DNA from: Aquabacterium sp. CECT 9606
GTDB lineage: Bacteria; Pseudomonadota; Gammaproteobacteria; Burkholderiales; Burkholderiaceae_C
Assembly (NCBI RefSeq): GCF_918741295.1
Contig: NZ_CAKKNB010000001.1
Coordinates: forward strand, 1,550,001-1,614,000
DNA: 64,000 bases
Reading direction: 5' to 3'
The notes under the pieces were generated by a model that was given only the letters and a program-made list of their open reading frames with translations, did not search any database and had not been told where the DNA came from. Shown piece by piece: positions 1-10,596 of this stretch (the first letter of the stretch is position 1; each line of letters begins with the position of its first letter). Position numbers and translations under genes: made by a program.

Positions 1-24
1 CGCAGTAGAAGAAGGGGACTGAGC

Positions 25-294
25 ATGGATCCGCAACAAGTCCTGACCATTGGCCGCGATGGCCTGCTGACCCTGCTCACCGTGTGCGCGCCCATCCTGA
101 TGGTGGTGCTGGCCGTGGGCCTGATCGTCAGCATCTTTCAAGCCGCCACACAAATCCACGAAGCGACCTTGTCGTTTGTGCCCAAGCTGCTGGCCGCTTT
201 CGCCACACTGGGCATTGCTGGCCCGTGGATGCTCAGCACCCTGGTGGATTACATCCAGCAAGTCCTGCAGTCGATCCCCAGCGTGGTGGGCTGA
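25..294 (+). CDS. fliQ: Flagellar export apparatus protein FliQ
   Basis: An 89-residue inner-membrane protein of the flagellar type III export gate. Two long hydrophobic segments (about residues 15-40 and 50-75) flank a short polar loop, and the length is the family norm. The preceding bases contain AGAAGGGGA, a good ribosome-binding site 7-8 bases before the ATG. The upstream fliP-like neighbour, if present, ends at or before the window edge. fliR follows after 3 bases, so the two are translated as one operon. Nothing links it functionally to nif; it marks the chromosomal flank of the nif cluster. Confidence 0.93.
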   Translation: MDPQQVLTIGRDGLLTLLTVCAPILMVVLAVGLIVSIFQAATQIHEATLSFVPKLLAAFATLGIAGPWMLSTLVDYIQQVLQSIPSVVG

Positions 295-297
295 GCG

Positions 298-1059
298 TTG
301 GTCACCTTCAGCGAAGCCCAGGTGATGGCGTGGATCACGCCGTGGCTGTGGCCTTTCTTTCGCGTGATGGGCTTGTTCACGGCCGCGCCGGTCTTGTCCA
401 TGCGCGCCATTCCCCGGCGTGTTCGCATGGGCCTGGGGCTGTTGATCGTGGTGGCCGCCCAGCCCACGTTGCCCGAGATGCCTGTGGTGGCCTTGAACTC
501 GCCACAAGCCTTGATGGTGTTGGCACAGCAGGTCTTGATCGGCCTGACCATGGGCTTTGCCGCCCGAGTGGTGTTTGCCGCCATCGAGTTCGCTGGCGAA
601 ATCGTGGGCCTGCAAATGGGCTTGAACTTCGCCAGCTTCTTCGACCCGATGAGTGGCGGGCAAGCCACCGCCGTGAGCCGTTTTTATGGCACCTGCGCCG
701 CGTGGCTGTTCGTGGTCATGAATGGCCACCTCATGCTCACTGCCGCCGTGGTGCACAGCTTTGACACATTTCCGGTGGCACCTCAGCCATTGGCTTTCCT
801 CAGCGTGATCCAACCCCAGGTGTGGGGCGCCGAGATCTTCAAGATCGGCCTGTGGGTGTCGCTGCCGGTGGTGGCCATGCTGTCTCTGGTCAACCTGGTG
901 ATGGGCCTGATCTCGCGCGTGGCGCCGCAAATGAACATCTTCTCGATCGGCTTCCCGGTGACCTTGGGCGTGGGCCTGACCGGCCTGTGGCTGACCCTGC
1001 CGATGATGCAAATGCCGCTGACCATGGCGCTGGAGCGCATGCTGGGCTACTTCCAGTAG
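298..1059 (+). CDS. fliR: Flagellar export apparatus protein FliR
   Basis: A 253-residue multi-pass membrane protein that forms the export gate with FliP and FliQ. About six hydrophobic segments are visible, and the N-terminal FSEAQVMAWI and internal MGFAARVVFAAIEFAGEIVG regions are typical of FliR. The start is a TTG three bases after the fliQ stop, giving MVTFSEAQ; no better ATG lies near the conserved N-terminus. The gene ends 24 bases before the converging 202-residue gene, so this is the last flagellar gene on this side. Confidence 0.93.
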   Translation: MVTFSEAQVMAWITPWLWPFFRVMGLFTAAPVLSMRAIPRRVRMGLGLLIVVAAQPTLPEMPVVALNSPQALMVLAQQVLIGLTMGFAARVVFAAIEFAGEIVGLQMGLNFASFFDPMSGGQATAVSRFYGTCAAWLFVVMNGHLMLTAAVVHSFDTFPVAPQPLAFLSVIQPQVWGAEIFKIGLWVSLPVVAMLSLVNLVMGLISRVAPQMNIFSIGFPVTLGVGLTGLWLTLPMMQMPLTMALERMLGYFQ

Positions 1060-1083
1060 TCCAGCCAGGCCATGGCGACCGGT

Positions 1084-1692
1084 TTACACCGGCCGGTTCT
1101 CGTTGGGGTTGCGCACGGGGCCCATCAAGCCCAGTCCCTCGGCATAGGTGATGGTGTCGAACGTGATGTCGTACTTCAGGGCGGCATTGGCGATGGCGTC
1201 CAGCTTGCCGGCGGTGTCCAGCTTCTTCAGGTCGTTCTTCTCCAGATAAAGCAACTCCAGCAACTCGTTGTAGACCGTGCCCTCGTCCAGTGGCAGAACG
1301 TAGAACATGGCGCCCTTGTATGGAACCTGGTACTTCTTGCTCAGGTCCATGTTGTTGCAGAACAAGAAGTACTTGCCCCCAGCAGTGAGCCCGCTGCCCA
1401 GCACTTCCGCAACGTCCTTCAAATGCTCGAACGACAACAGGTAGCCCGCGAAGAAGGGGATGGTGGTTTCTCCCGTCAAGGCAATCGCCATCACCTGGTC
1501 GCAGGTCAGCTCGGGTGGGCGGGCTTCGTCGGCCAGTTGTGCTGAAAAGCGCAGGGCCAGTTCACCGCGAAAGCCAAATCGGCCCGGCTTGTGCGTGAGG
1601 CCCTTGAACACGGGGTTCTGCAGATGTCGGCCCTTGTCCAGGCGGCCCAGGGCCGTTTGCTCGATGGGGGGCTGGTCGATGGTCACGCTCAT
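1084..1692 (-). CDS. Unrecognised protein downstream of globin
   Basis: I do not recognise the family. The 202-residue product is soluble, with no signal peptide or membrane segment. It has a Phe/Gly-rich N-terminal third (FKGLTHKPGRFGFRGELALRF) and one Cys in a YFLFCNNMDL motif, and it ends in an acidic-helical stretch followed by a short Pro/Asn-rich tail. The ATG at 1692 is chosen because AAGGA lies 8 bases upstream; an in-frame TTG further out has no support. It lies 17 bases after the truncated-haemoglobin gene on the same strand, so both are probably co-transcribed, divergently from nifH. This suggests, but does not prove, a role linked to nitrogen fixation or gas sensing. Confidence 0.75.
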   Translation of the reverse strand: MSVTIDQPPIEQTALGRLDKGRHLQNPVFKGLTHKPGRFGFRGELALRFSAQLADEARPPELTCDQVMAIALTGETTIPFFAGYLLSFEHLKDVAEVLGSGLTAGGKYFLFCNNMDLSKKYQVPYKGAMFYVLPLDEGTVYNELLELLYLEKNDLKKLDTAGKLDAIANAALKYDITFDTITYAEGLGLMGPVRNPNENRPV

Positions 1693-1709
1693 GATGAGAT
1701 CCTTCAGGG

Positions 1710-2120
1710 TCAACTCGGTCGGTCTTGGCGGATGAAATCCGCCGTCTTGAAAAATGCCTGCATGAGCTGCTCGGGCAACACCGCGTCAGGCACGACTTCT
1801 TGCAATGCGCCGCTCATGCAGAGGAGCCACGCATCTCGCTCGGCCAGCCCGATGTGAAAGGGCATGTGCCGTTGTCTCAGTCGGGGGTGGCCTCGCTGGG
1901 CGGAATACTCGCGGGGGCCGCCCAGCCATTCACTCAGGAACAGCTTGAAGATCCGTTTGGTCATGGCCAGGTCGGGCTCATGCATGGCGCGGATGCTGGC
2001 CGCTTGTGGCAGCGTGTCCATCAATCGGTAGAAGGCCTCGACCAGCCGGCCAATGCCTGCTTCACCACCAATTTGGCGGTAGTGTGGATTGGCAGGCGGG
2101 ACGATGGTCGTGGGGTTCAT
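1710..2120 (-). CDS. Group II truncated haemoglobin
   Basis: A 136-residue haem protein of the 2-on-2 globin family (group II). The sequence shows GGEAGIGRLVEAFYRLM at about residues 14-30, the LSEWLGGP segment, and RHMPFHIGLAERDAWL, where the His of the MPF-H block sits at the proximal position. Such globins bind O2 or NO. The ATG at 2120 follows GGTGAG; an in-frame ATG 15 codons upstream lacks family similarity. Lying head-to-head with nifH across about 365 bases, it is a candidate for O2 or NO handling during nitrogen fixation (inference from position). Confidence 0.88.
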   Translation of the reverse strand: MNPTTIVPPANPHYRQIGGEAGIGRLVEAFYRLMDTLPQAASIRAMHEPDLAMTKRIFKLFLSEWLGGPREYSAQRGHPRLRQRHMPFHIGLAERDAWLLCMSGALQEVVPDAVLPEQLMQAFFKTADFIRQDRPS

Positions 2121-2176
2121 GTGCTCACCATTGCAATCGGCATACCAGTGTTCACGTGCGCCCAACGCTCCTATGA

Positions 2177-3367
<1,191 letters not shown>

Positions 3368-3378
3368 GTAGGGAGGGG

Positions 3379-3404
3379 GGGCCGAGGGGCCTCTCCCTCG
3401 GTCC
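3379..3404 (+). other. Stem-loop between nifH and nifD
   Basis: CCGAGGG (3382-3388) pairs with CCCTCGG (3395-3401), extended outward by G-C and G-U pairs. No T-tract follows, so it is not a simple terminator. A hairpin here would stabilise the nifH message and let NifH exceed NifDK, as known in other diazotrophs (inference). Confidence 0.55.
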
Positions 3405-3433
3405 ATCCCTGAAAGCACATAACGGAGTCCACC

Positions 3434-4900
3434 ATGAGCATGACCGTTGAAGAACGCAAGGCCACCAACAAAGCCTTGATTGATGAAGTCCTGAAGGCCT
3501 ATCCCGAAAAGATGGCCAAACGGCGCGCCAAGCACCTGGGTACCTTTGAAGAAGGCAAGCCCGATTGCGGCGTCAAGTCCAACATCAAGTCATTGCCCGG
3601 TGTGATGACGATCCGCGGTTGCGCTTATGCCGGCTCCAAGGGCGTGGTGTGGGGCCCGATCAAGGACATGATCCACATCTCGCACGGCCCGGTGGGCTGC
3701 GGCCAGTACAGCTGGGCGGCACGCCGCAACTACTACATCGGCGTGACCGGTGTGGACACCTTCGTGACGATGCAGTTCACGTCCGACTTCCAGGAAAAGG
3801 ACATCGTGTTCGGCGGTGACAAGAAGCTGGAAAAGATCGTGGACGAAATCCAGGAGCTGTTCCCCTTGAACAAAGGCATCTCGGTGCAGTCCGAGTGCCC
3901 CATCGGCCTGATCGGTGACGACATCGAAGCCGTGTCCAAGAAGAAATCCAAAGAGCACAACAACCACACCATCGTGCCGGTGCGTTGCGAAGGCTTCCGT
4001 GGCGTGTCCCAATCGCTGGGCCACCACATCGCCAACGACGCCATCCGCGACTGGGTGTTCGAAGGCAAGACCAAGAAAGAGCACGAGTTCGTGGCCACCC
4101 CGTACGACGTGGCCATCATTGGCGACTACAACATCGGGGGTGACGCCTGGTCCAGTCGCATCCTGCTCGAAGAGATCGGCCTGCGCGTGATCGCCCAGTG
4201 GTCTGGCGACGGCACCATCGCCGAGCTGGAAAACACCCCCAAGGCCAAGCTCAACGTGCTGCACTGCTACCGCTCGATGAACTACATCAGCCGGTACATG
4301 GAAGAGAAGTACGCCATCCCCTGGGTGGAGTACAACTTCTTCGGACCCACCATGATCGAGAAGTCCCTGCGCGAGATCGCCAGCCACTTCGACGACACCA
4401 TCAAGGCCAAGGCCGAAGAAGTCATCGCGCGCTACAAGCCATTGATGCAGGCCGTGATCGACAAGTACAGGCCCCGCCTGGAAGGCAAGACCGTGATGCT
4501 GTTCGTCGGCGGCCTGCGCCCCCGCCACGTGATCGGCGCGTATGAAGACCTGGGCATGAACGTGGTCGGCACCGGCTACGAGTTCGGCCACAACGACGAT
4601 TACCAGCGCACCACGCATTACGTCAAAGACGGCACCCTGATCTATGACGACGTGACCGGCTACGAGTTCGAGCAGTTCGTCGAGAAGATCAAGCCTGACC
4701 TGATCGGCTCGGGCATCAAGGAAAAGTACGTGTTCCAGAAGATGGGCGTGCCCTTCCGCCAGATGCACAGCTGGGATTACTCCGGCCCGTACCACGGCTA
4801 TGACGGCTTCGCGATCTTCGCGCGTGACATGGACATGGCCATCAGCAGCCCAATCTGGGGCCTGACCCGTGCGCCCTGGAAGGCACTCGCTGCCGCCTGA
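3434..4900 (+). CDS. nifD: Nitrogenase MoFe protein alpha chain
   Basis: A 488-residue subunit holding FeMo-co. P-cluster cysteines are visible in [19 protein letters not shown] and [11 protein letters not shown]. The FeMo-co cysteine is in [10 protein letters not shown] and the homocitrate-side histidine is in the C-terminal [16 protein letters not shown] segment. Length and all key residues are as in the standard Mo enzyme, so this is not a VnfD or AnfD. GGAGTCCACC precedes the ATG. The gene lies 66 bases after nifH with a stem-loop between, and 29 bases before nifK. Confidence 0.99.
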   Translation: MSMTVEERKATNKALIDEVLKAYPEKMAKRRAKHLGTFEEGKPDCGVKSNIKSLPGVMTIRGCAYAGSKGVVWGPIKDMIHISHGPVGCGQYSWAARRNYYIGVTGVDTFVTMQFTSDFQEKDIVFGGDKKLEKIVDEIQELFPLNKGISVQSECPIGLIGDDIEAVSKKKSKEHNNHTIVPVRCEGFRGVSQSLGHHIANDAIRDWVFEGKTKKEHEFVATPYDVAIIGDYNIGGDAWSSRILLEEIGLRVIAQWSGDGTIAELENTPKAKLNVLHCYRSMNYISRYMEEKYAIPWVEYNFFGPTMIEKSLREIASHFDDTIKAKAEEVIARYKPLMQAVIDKYRPRLEGKTVMLFVGGLRPRHVIGAYEDLGMNVVGTGYEFGHNDDYQRTTHYVKDGTLIYDDVTGYEFEQFVEKIKPDLIGSGIKEKYVFQKMGVPFRQMHSWDYSGPYHGYDGFAIFARDMDMAISSPIWGLTRAPWKALAAA

Positions 4901-4929
4901 CCTCGATAGACACTGACTGGAGAATCACC

Positions 4930-6486
4930 ATGCCACAAAGCGCAGACAAGATCCTGGACCACGAGTTCCTGTTCCGTGAGCCGGAATACGTGGACATGCT
5001 CGAGGGCAAGAAGGCCTTCGAGTTCAACCACCCAGACGACAAGATCAAGCAGATCGTCGAATGGACCAAGACCGAGGACTACAAGGAAAAGAACTTCGCC
5101 CGCGAAGCCTTGACCGTTAACCCCGCCAAGGCCTGCCAACCACTGGGCGCGGTGTACGCGGCCAATGGCTTTGCCAAGACCCTGTCGTTCGTTCATGGCT
5201 CGCAAGGCTGCGTGGCGTATTACCGCTCGCACTTCTCGCGCCACTTCAAGGAGCCGACCTCCTGCGTGTCTTCGTCGATGACGGAAGACGCGGCCGTGTT
5301 CGGCGGCCTGAACAACATGGTCGATGGCCTGGCCAACACCTACAACCTCTACAAGCCAGAGATGATCGCCGTGTCGACCACCTGCATGGCCGAGGTGATC
5401 GGTGATGACCTGAACGCCTTCATCAAGACCTCGAAGGAAAAGGGCAGCGTGCCGGCCGAGTTCGATGTGCCCTTTGCGCACACCCCGGCTTTCGTGGGCA
5501 GCCACGTCACGGGCTACGACAACGCCTTGCTGGGCATCCTGCAGCACTTCTGGGATGGCAAGGCCGGCACGGTGCCTGCCCTGGAGCGCGTGCCCACCGA
5601 CACGGTCAACTTCATTGGCGGCTTCGATGGCTTCGTGGTCGGCAACATGAAGGAGATCAAGCGCATCTTCGGCCTGTTCGGAATCGACTACAACATCATC
5701 TGTGACCCGTCCGAAGTGTGGAACACCCCGACCGACGGCGAGTTCCGCATGTACGAAGGCGGCACCACCAAGGAAGACGTGATCCGTGGCCTGCATGCCA
5801 AGGCCACCATCGTCTTCCAGGAGTTCTGCTGTGAAAAGACCATCAAGTACCTCAAGACCAAGGGCCACGAGGTGGTGGTGCTGAACAGCCCCATCGGCGT
5901 CGCGGGCACCGACCAGTTCCTGATGGCCTTGTCCAAGGTCACCGGCAAGCCAATCCCGGCCGAGCTGGAGCTGGAGCGTGGTCAACTGGTCGACGCCATG
6001 GCCGACAGCCAGGCTCACCTGCACGGCAAGCGCTATGCCATGTATGGCGACCCTGACCAGATGCTGGGCATGACGCAGTTCCTGCTGGAGTTGGGCGCCG
6101 AGCCCGCCCACGTGCTGGCCACCAATGGCACGGAAGACTGGGCCGCCAAGGTGCAGGCCTTGTTCGACTCGTCGCCTTATGGCAAGGGTTGCAAGGTCTA
6201 CCCCAAGCGCGACCTGTGGCACCTGCGCTCCTTGCTGCACACCGAGCCGGTGGACTTCCTGATTGGCAACACCTACGGCAAGTACCTGGAGCGCGACACC
6301 AACGTGCCCCTGATCCGCATGGTGTTCCCGATCTTTGACCGTCACCACTACCACCGCTACCCCATCTGGGGTTACGACGGCGCGATGCGCGTGCTGATCA
6401 CGCTGCTGGACGAGTACTTCGAGGCGCTCGATGCCAACACCATCGTGCCCGGCAAGACCGACTACTCGTACGACATCATCCGCTGA
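4930..6486 (+). CDS. nifK: Nitrogenase MoFe protein beta chain
   Basis: A 518-residue partner of NifD that completes the P-cluster. Cysteines occur in [24 protein letters not shown] and [10 protein letters not shown], with the Ser that binds the oxidised P-cluster a little further on in the same conserved region. The N-terminal extension ([19 protein letters not shown]) is typical of Mo-dependent NifK. GGAGAATCACC precedes the ATG. It is followed by a strong hairpin and then the FeSII-like gene. Confidence 0.99.
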   Translation: MPQSADKILDHEFLFREPEYVDMLEGKKAFEFNHPDDKIKQIVEWTKTEDYKEKNFAREALTVNPAKACQPLGAVYAANGFAKTLSFVHGSQGCVAYYRSHFSRHFKEPTSCVSSSMTEDAAVFGGLNNMVDGLANTYNLYKPEMIAVSTTCMAEVIGDDLNAFIKTSKEKGSVPAEFDVPFAHTPAFVGSHVTGYDNALLGILQHFWDGKAGTVPALERVPTDTVNFIGGFDGFVVGNMKEIKRIFGLFGIDYNIICDPSEVWNTPTDGEFRMYEGGTTKEDVIRGLHAKATIVFQEFCCEKTIKYLKTKGHEVVVLNSPIGVAGTDQFLMALSKVTGKPIPAELELERGQLVDAMADSQAHLHGKRYAMYGDPDQMLGMTQFLLELGAEPAHVLATNGTEDWAAKVQALFDSSPYGKGCKVYPKRDLWHLRSLLHTEPVDFLIGNTYGKYLERDTNVPLIRMVFPIFDRHHYHRYPIWGYDGAMRVLITLLDEYFEALDANTIVPGKTDYSYDIIR

Positions 6487-6493
6487 TGTGAGG

Positions 6494-6528
6494 CCTCCGG
6501 TGGTGGGGCCTGGCCCGACCACCGGAGG
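6494..6528 (+). other. Strong stem-loop after nifK
   Basis: CCTCCGGTGGT (6494-6504) is perfectly complementary to ACCACCGGAGG (6518-6528) around a 13-base loop. There is no T-tract, so partial attenuation or 3' protection of the nifHDK message is more likely than full termination. Expression of the genes from fesII to modC may be lowered by it. Confidence 0.65.
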
Positions 6529-6558
6529 ATTGTCCAAACTGCAATTTGCGAGATCACC

Positions 6559-6906
6559 ATGGCCAACGTGACCTTCACTTCCCCGAGCATGAAGAAGGAC
6601 CTGACGGTGTATGCCATTGCCGGCGACACCAGCACCTTGCTGGCCCTGGCCAAGGCGAACAAGGTGCCTGTCGAGTTCGAGTGCGAAAACGGCGAATGCG
6701 GTTCCTGCCAGGTGCAGGTCAGCGTGCTGTCGGGCAATGCGCCTTACGGCGTCGCCTTGACCCAGAAAGAGAAGACGGTGCTCAAGCTGGCCGGCAAGAT
6801 CACGGCCCAGCAGATTGAGGACGCCGAGACCAAGGACATGCCGCCGCCATGGCGCTTGGCCTGCCAGTTCATCGTCCGCAATGAAGACATCGTGGTGAGT
6901 TTCTGA
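6559..6906 (+). CDS. [2Fe-2S] ferredoxin of Shethna FeSII type
   Basis: A 115-residue plant-type ferredoxin with ligands C42, C47, C50 and C102 in ECENGECGSC and RLACQ. The C-terminal pattern, a Pro-rich PPPWRLACQFIV followed by NEDIVVSF, is the one known from the Azotobacter FeSII (Shethna) protein. FeSII binds oxidised nitrogenase and protects it from O2. Position directly behind nifK supports such a role; an ordinary electron carrier to nitrogenase is the alternative. The next gene begins 2 bases after its stop, showing tight coupling. Confidence 0.8.
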   Translation: MANVTFTSPSMKKDLTVYAIAGDTSTLLALAKANKVPVEFECENGECGSCQVQVSVLSGNAPYGVALTQKEKTVLKLAGKITAQQIEDAETKDMPPPWRLACQFIVRNEDIVVSF

Positions 6907-6908
6907 TC

Positions 6909-7229
6909 ATGGCTGCCACCACCTATGTCAAAACCACCCAGGACGGTCGCCTGGTCGAGGTGATCGATGGCCAGCTCTGCCTGGGCGGACAGCCCGAAGC
7001 CGACACCCTGGTGCCTTTGATCGAGCACCCCAACCGCCAGGCCATCCAGAAAGCGGTTCCAGGCGCGACCCACATGGCGGGCCGTGTGCCTTTGCGCCAT
7101 GACGAAGCCGCGATCGCGCAAGGGGCCATGGACACGACCAGGCGCGCTTTCGTCAACGACCCGGTCGCCATTGCCGAGCGCTTTCGCAAGGTGATCTGGG
7201 CCAAGGCGCAGGCCGAAGGCGTGGAATGA
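6909..7229 (+). CDS. Unknown nif-operon protein (106 aa)
   Basis: I do not recognise this small soluble protein. Its N-terminal half is beta-rich (TTYVKTTQDGRLVEVIDGQLCLGG opens it) and its C-terminal half helical, ending in an Arg/Lys/Ala-rich helix; it has one Cys and no metal motif. It starts 2 bases after the FeSII-like gene and ends 10 bases before the next unknown gene, so all three are surely co-translated. Position suggests a partner of the FeSII-like ferredoxin or of MoFe-protein maturation, but nothing in the sequence proves either. Confidence 0.8.
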   Translation: MAATTYVKTTQDGRLVEVIDGQLCLGGQPEADTLVPLIEHPNRQAIQKAVPGATHMAGRVPLRHDEAAIAQGAMDTTRRAFVNDPVAIAERFRKVIWAKAQAEGVE

Positions 7230-7239
7230 AGGGGCGGCC

Positions 7240-7725
7240 ATGATCTACGTGCTTGAGATCCACGGACCCCAGGATGCCCAGGCCTGGTTTGCCTTTGACG
7301 GGCACGACCTGCTGCGCAAGGTGCAGGCCCAGGACCCTTTGCAGCCATGGGAAGTGTTTGACGAGATCTCACCGCGCGAGTTGATGGACCTGGTGCGTGA
7401 CCGACCCCTGGACGAAGCCGCCCGGCAAGCCTTTCCCGCGATTGCCGCGCTGGGCGATCAACACGGCTGGGACACCACCTTGTTCCGCGCCGACCACCTG
7501 TTGGGCGCGGGCATGTACCAGCCTGATCAGATCAAGGTAGAGCAGGCTTGCCTGGCCGCCCTGGACCAGCGCACCGGCATCCGCCGCGTCTACTGGACCG
7601 ACCAGCAGGCGATTGCCGCCATCGAAGGGCAGGAGCCCTTGTTCGAGGCCTTGGGCGGTTGGCGTGCGCGCCACGCCTTGAGAGAACAGTTGTTGTCCCT
7701 GGAAGTGCTGGCCGAAGACGTGTGA
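7240..7725 (+). CDS. Unknown nif-operon protein (161 aa)
   Basis: Family not recognised. The acidic, soluble 161-residue product begins [21 protein letters not shown], rich in short beta strands, and continues with alpha-helical segments containing many Asp, Glu and Trp residues. It has one Cys and no recognisable cofactor motif. The ATG follows GGGGCGG. The gene sits between the 106-residue gene and nifE, 22 bases before the nifE start. Steady GC-rich codon use shows that it is a native, expressed gene of the operon. Confidence 0.8.
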   Translation: MIYVLEIHGPQDAQAWFAFDGHDLLRKVQAQDPLQPWEVFDEISPRELMDLVRDRPLDEAARQAFPAIAALGDQHGWDTTLFRADHLLGAGMYQPDQIKVEQACLAALDQRTGIRRVYWTDQQAIAAIEGQEPLFEALGGWRARHALREQLLSLEVLAEDV

Positions 7726-7747
7726 AGCGTCGCATCTGGAGTTGACC

Positions 7748-9157
7748 ATGTCTGCATCGCTCAAACAAAAAATCGCCGAAGTTTTTGACGAACCGGGCTG
7801 CGACAAGAACGTTGGCAAAAGCGAGAAAGAGCGCAAGAAGGGCTGCACCAAGCAACTCTCGCCCGGCGCGGCCGCTGGCGGCTGCGCCTTTGACGGCGCC
7901 AAGATCGCCCTGCAGCCCATCGTCGACGTGGCCCACCTGGTGCACGGCCCCATCGCCTGCGAAGGCAACTCCTGGGACAACCGGCACAGCGCCTCGTCCG
8001 GCTCGCAGCTGTACCGCACCGGCTTCACCACCGACATCAACGAGCTGGACGTGATCTATGGCGGCGAAAAGCGCCTGTTCAAGTCCGTGCGCGAGATCAT
8101 CGAGAAGTACGACCCACCGGCCGTGTTCGTTTACCAGACCTGCGTGACCGCGCTGATCGGCGACGACATCGAAGCCGTGTGCAAACGTGCCAGCGAGAAG
8201 TTCGGCAAGCCCGTGATCCCCGTCAACAGCCCCGGTTTTGCAGGCCCAAAGAACCTGGGCAACAAGCTGGGCGGCGAGTCCATCCTGGATTACGTCATCG
8301 GCACCGAAGAGCCCGCCTTCACCACGCCTTACGACATCAACATCATCGGCGAGTACAACCTCTCGGGCGAGTTGTGGCAGGTCAAGCCTTTGCTGGATGC
8401 CCTGGGCGTGCGCATCCTGTCGTGCATCTCGGGCGATGGCCGCTACCACGAGGTGGCCAGCAGCCACCGCGCCAAGGTCAACATGATGGTGTGCTCCAAG
8501 TCGATGATCAACATCGCCACGCGCATGCAGCAGAAGTGGGACATCCCTTACTTCGAAGGCTCGTTCTACGGCATTGGCGACACCAGCGACACCCTGCGCC
8601 AGATCGCGCGCCTGCTGGTGCAGCGCGGCGCCGGGGCCGACCTGATCGACCGCACCGAGCGCCTCATTGAAGTCGAAGAGGCCCGTGCCTGGAAGCGGCT
8701 GGAATCCTACAAGGCACGCCTGAAGGGCAAGCGCGTGCTGCTGATCACGGGTGGCGTCAAGAGCTGGTCGGTGGTGTCCGCCTTGCAAGAGGTGGGCATG
8801 GAGATCGTGGGCACCTCGGTCAAGAAGTCCACCAAGGAAGACAAGGAAAAGATCAAGGAGATCATGGGTGACGACGCCCACATGATCGACGACATGACCC
8901 CGCGCGAGATGTACAACATGCTGCGCGATGCGCGCGCCGACATCATGCTGTCAGGGGGCCGTTCGCAGTTCATCGCCCTGAAGGCGCGCATGCCCTGGCT
9001 GGACATCAACCAGGAACGCCACCACGCCTACGCCGGTTACGAAGGCATGGTCGAGCTGGTGGAAGAGATCGACAAGGCGCTCTACAACCCCGTGTGGCAG
9101 CAGGTCCGCATCCCCGCCCCGTGGGACGAAGCCGACGCTGGCCTGCTGGCCGTCTGA
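7748..9157 (+). CDS. nifE: FeMo-co scaffold protein NifE
   Basis: A 469-residue NifD homologue that, with NifN, holds the NifB-derived precursor while molybdenum and homocitrate are added. The cluster cysteines appear in [28 protein letters not shown] and [13 protein letters not shown]. The ATG at 7748 is preceded by TCTGGAG; a TTG two codons earlier in the same frame is less likely. nifN follows after 11 bases, as in most diazotrophs. Confidence 0.98.
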   Translation: MSASLKQKIAEVFDEPGCDKNVGKSEKERKKGCTKQLSPGAAAGGCAFDGAKIALQPIVDVAHLVHGPIACEGNSWDNRHSASSGSQLYRTGFTTDINELDVIYGGEKRLFKSVREIIEKYDPPAVFVYQTCVTALIGDDIEAVCKRASEKFGKPVIPVNSPGFAGPKNLGNKLGGESILDYVIGTEEPAFTTPYDINIIGEYNLSGELWQVKPLLDALGVRILSCISGDGRYHEVASSHRAKVNMMVCSKSMINIATRMQQKWDIPYFEGSFYGIGDTSDTLRQIARLLVQRGAGADLIDRTERLIEVEEARAWKRLESYKARLKGKRVLLITGGVKSWSVVSALQEVGMEIVGTSVKKSTKEDKEKIKEIMGDDAHMIDDMTPREMYNMLRDARADIMLSGGRSQFIALKARMPWLDINQERHHAYAGYEGMVELVEEIDKALYNPVWQQVRIPAPWDEADAGLLAV

Positions 9158-9168
9158 AGGAGCCCGCC

Positions 9169-10596
9169 ATGGCCAAGACCCTCGAATCCAAAAAGGCCTG
9201 CACGGTCAACCCCTTGAAGATGAGCCAGCCCTTGGGCGCCAGCTACGCCTTCATGGGCCTGGACAACTGCATGCCCGTGATGCACGGCTCCCAAGGCTGC
9301 ACCTCGTTTGGCCTGGTGCTGCTGGTGCGCCACTTCAAAGAGGCGATCCCCCTGCAGACCACGGCCATGAACGAAGTCACCACCATCATGGGTGGCTACG
9401 AGAACATCGAGGCCGCGCTGCTCAACATCCGCAAGCGCGCCGCGCCCGCCATCATCGCCATCTGCTCCACCGGCCTGACCGAGACCAAGGGCGATGACGT
9501 GGACGGCTACCTGGCCACGGCCCTGCAACGCAAACCTGAATTGCAGGACACGGCCCTGGTCTACGTGTCCACGCCCGACTATGTGGGCGCCTTTGAAGAC
9601 GGCTGGCGCCACGCCGTGACCGGCATCATCCAAAGCGTGGTGGCCCCGGTCACCGGCGAACAGGCTTTCATCGGTCAAGAGCGCGTGGCCAAACAGGTCA
9701 ACTTGCTGCCTGGCAGCCACCTCACGCCGGGCGATCTGGACGAGCTGAAAGAGGTCATCCAGGCCTTTGGCCTGAGCTTGATCACCTTGCCCGATGTGTC
9801 CGGCTCGCTGGATGGGCACATCCCAGCCGACTGGCGCGGCACCACCCTGGGCGGCACCACGCTGGACGAGATTCGCAGCCTGGCCACGTCGGTCGCCACG
9901 TTGGCCATTGGCGAGCAGATGCGCGACGCGGCCACGGCGCTGGAGACGCTCACCGGCACGCCCTACCACCTGTTCGATCGGCTCACTGGCCTGGAGTGCA
10001 ATGACCGCTTCTTGATGCTGCTGTCAGAGTTGAGCGGCCAGCCCGTGCCCGCCAAGTACCGCCGCCAGCGCAGCCAGTTGCTCGATGCCATGCTGGATGG
10101 CCACTTCTACCTGGGCGGCGTCAAGGTGGCCATCGGGGCCGAGCCCGACCTGATGTTCGCCGCCGGGTCGCTGCTGAATGAGATGGGCGCGCAGCTCACC
10201 TGCTGCGTCACCACTACGCACTCGGCCGTGCTGGCGCAACTGCCGGCCGAAACCGCCTTGCTGGGCGACCTGGAAGACTTGGAAAAAGGCGCCGCCGAGT
10301 GCGATCTGCTGATCACGCACTCCCACGGGCGCCAGGCCGCCGAGCGGCTGAACAAGCCCTTCCTGCGCCTGGGCTTTCCGATCTTTGACCGCATCGGCAA
10401 CGCCCACCGCGTGATGGTGGGCTACCGAGGCACGCGCCAGTTCATCTTCGAGTTGGCCAATTTGATGATGGCCCACATCCCGCACGCCGACGAGGGCAGC
10501 TGGCCCTTGCCGGACATCGCCCAGCGCGTGGCCCGGCCCATCGTGGCCGAGACCGAGCTGACCTCGCCCCTGACCCTTGACGGAGTCGAACCATGA
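9169..10596 (+). CDS. nifN: FeMo-co scaffold protein NifN
   Basis: A 475-residue NifK homologue, partner of NifE. It keeps the KACTVNPLKMSQPLGA and HGSQGCTSFG motifs, but like other NifN proteins lacks the long N-terminal arm of NifK. AAGGAGCCCGCC precedes the ATG at 9169; the frame is open further upstream inside nifE, but that part is not NifN-like. Its stop overlaps the nifX start (ATGA), so the two are translationally coupled. Confidence 0.98.
   Translation: MAKTLESKKACTVNPLKMSQPLGASYAFMGLDNCMPVMHGSQGCTSFGLVLLVRHFKEAIPLQTTAMNEVTTIMGGYENIEAALLNIRKRAAPAIIAICSTGLTETKGDDVDGYLATALQRKPELQDTALVYVSTPDYVGAFEDGWRHAVTGIIQSVVAPVTGEQAFIGQERVAKQVNLLPGSHLTPGDLDELKEVIQAFGLSLITLPDVSGSLDGHIPADWRGTTLGGTTLDEIRSLATSVATLAIGEQMRDAATALETLTGTPYHLFDRLTGLECNDRFLMLLSELSGQPVPAKYRRQRSQLLDAMLDGHFYLGGVKVAIGAEPDLMFAAGSLLNEMGAQLTCCVTTTHSAVLAQLPAETALLGDLEDLEKGAAECDLLITHSHGRQAAERLNKPFLRLGFPIFDRIGNAHRVMVGYRGTRQFIFELANLMMAHIPHADEGSWPLPDIAQRVARPIVAETELTSPLTLDGVEP

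Noticed and set aside
2133..2147. Sigma-54-like promoter for the globin gene on the minus strand (TGGTATGCCGATTGC)
   Set aside because: Two departures from consensus, and the start site would fall on the globin ATG, leaving no room for the visible ribosome-binding site.
4798..6537. 579-codon minus-strand frame
   Set aside because: Shadow of nifK in GC-rich DNA; no family features.
7532..8881. 449-codon minus-strand frame
   Set aside because: Shadow of nifE; composition typical of antisense GC-rich frames.
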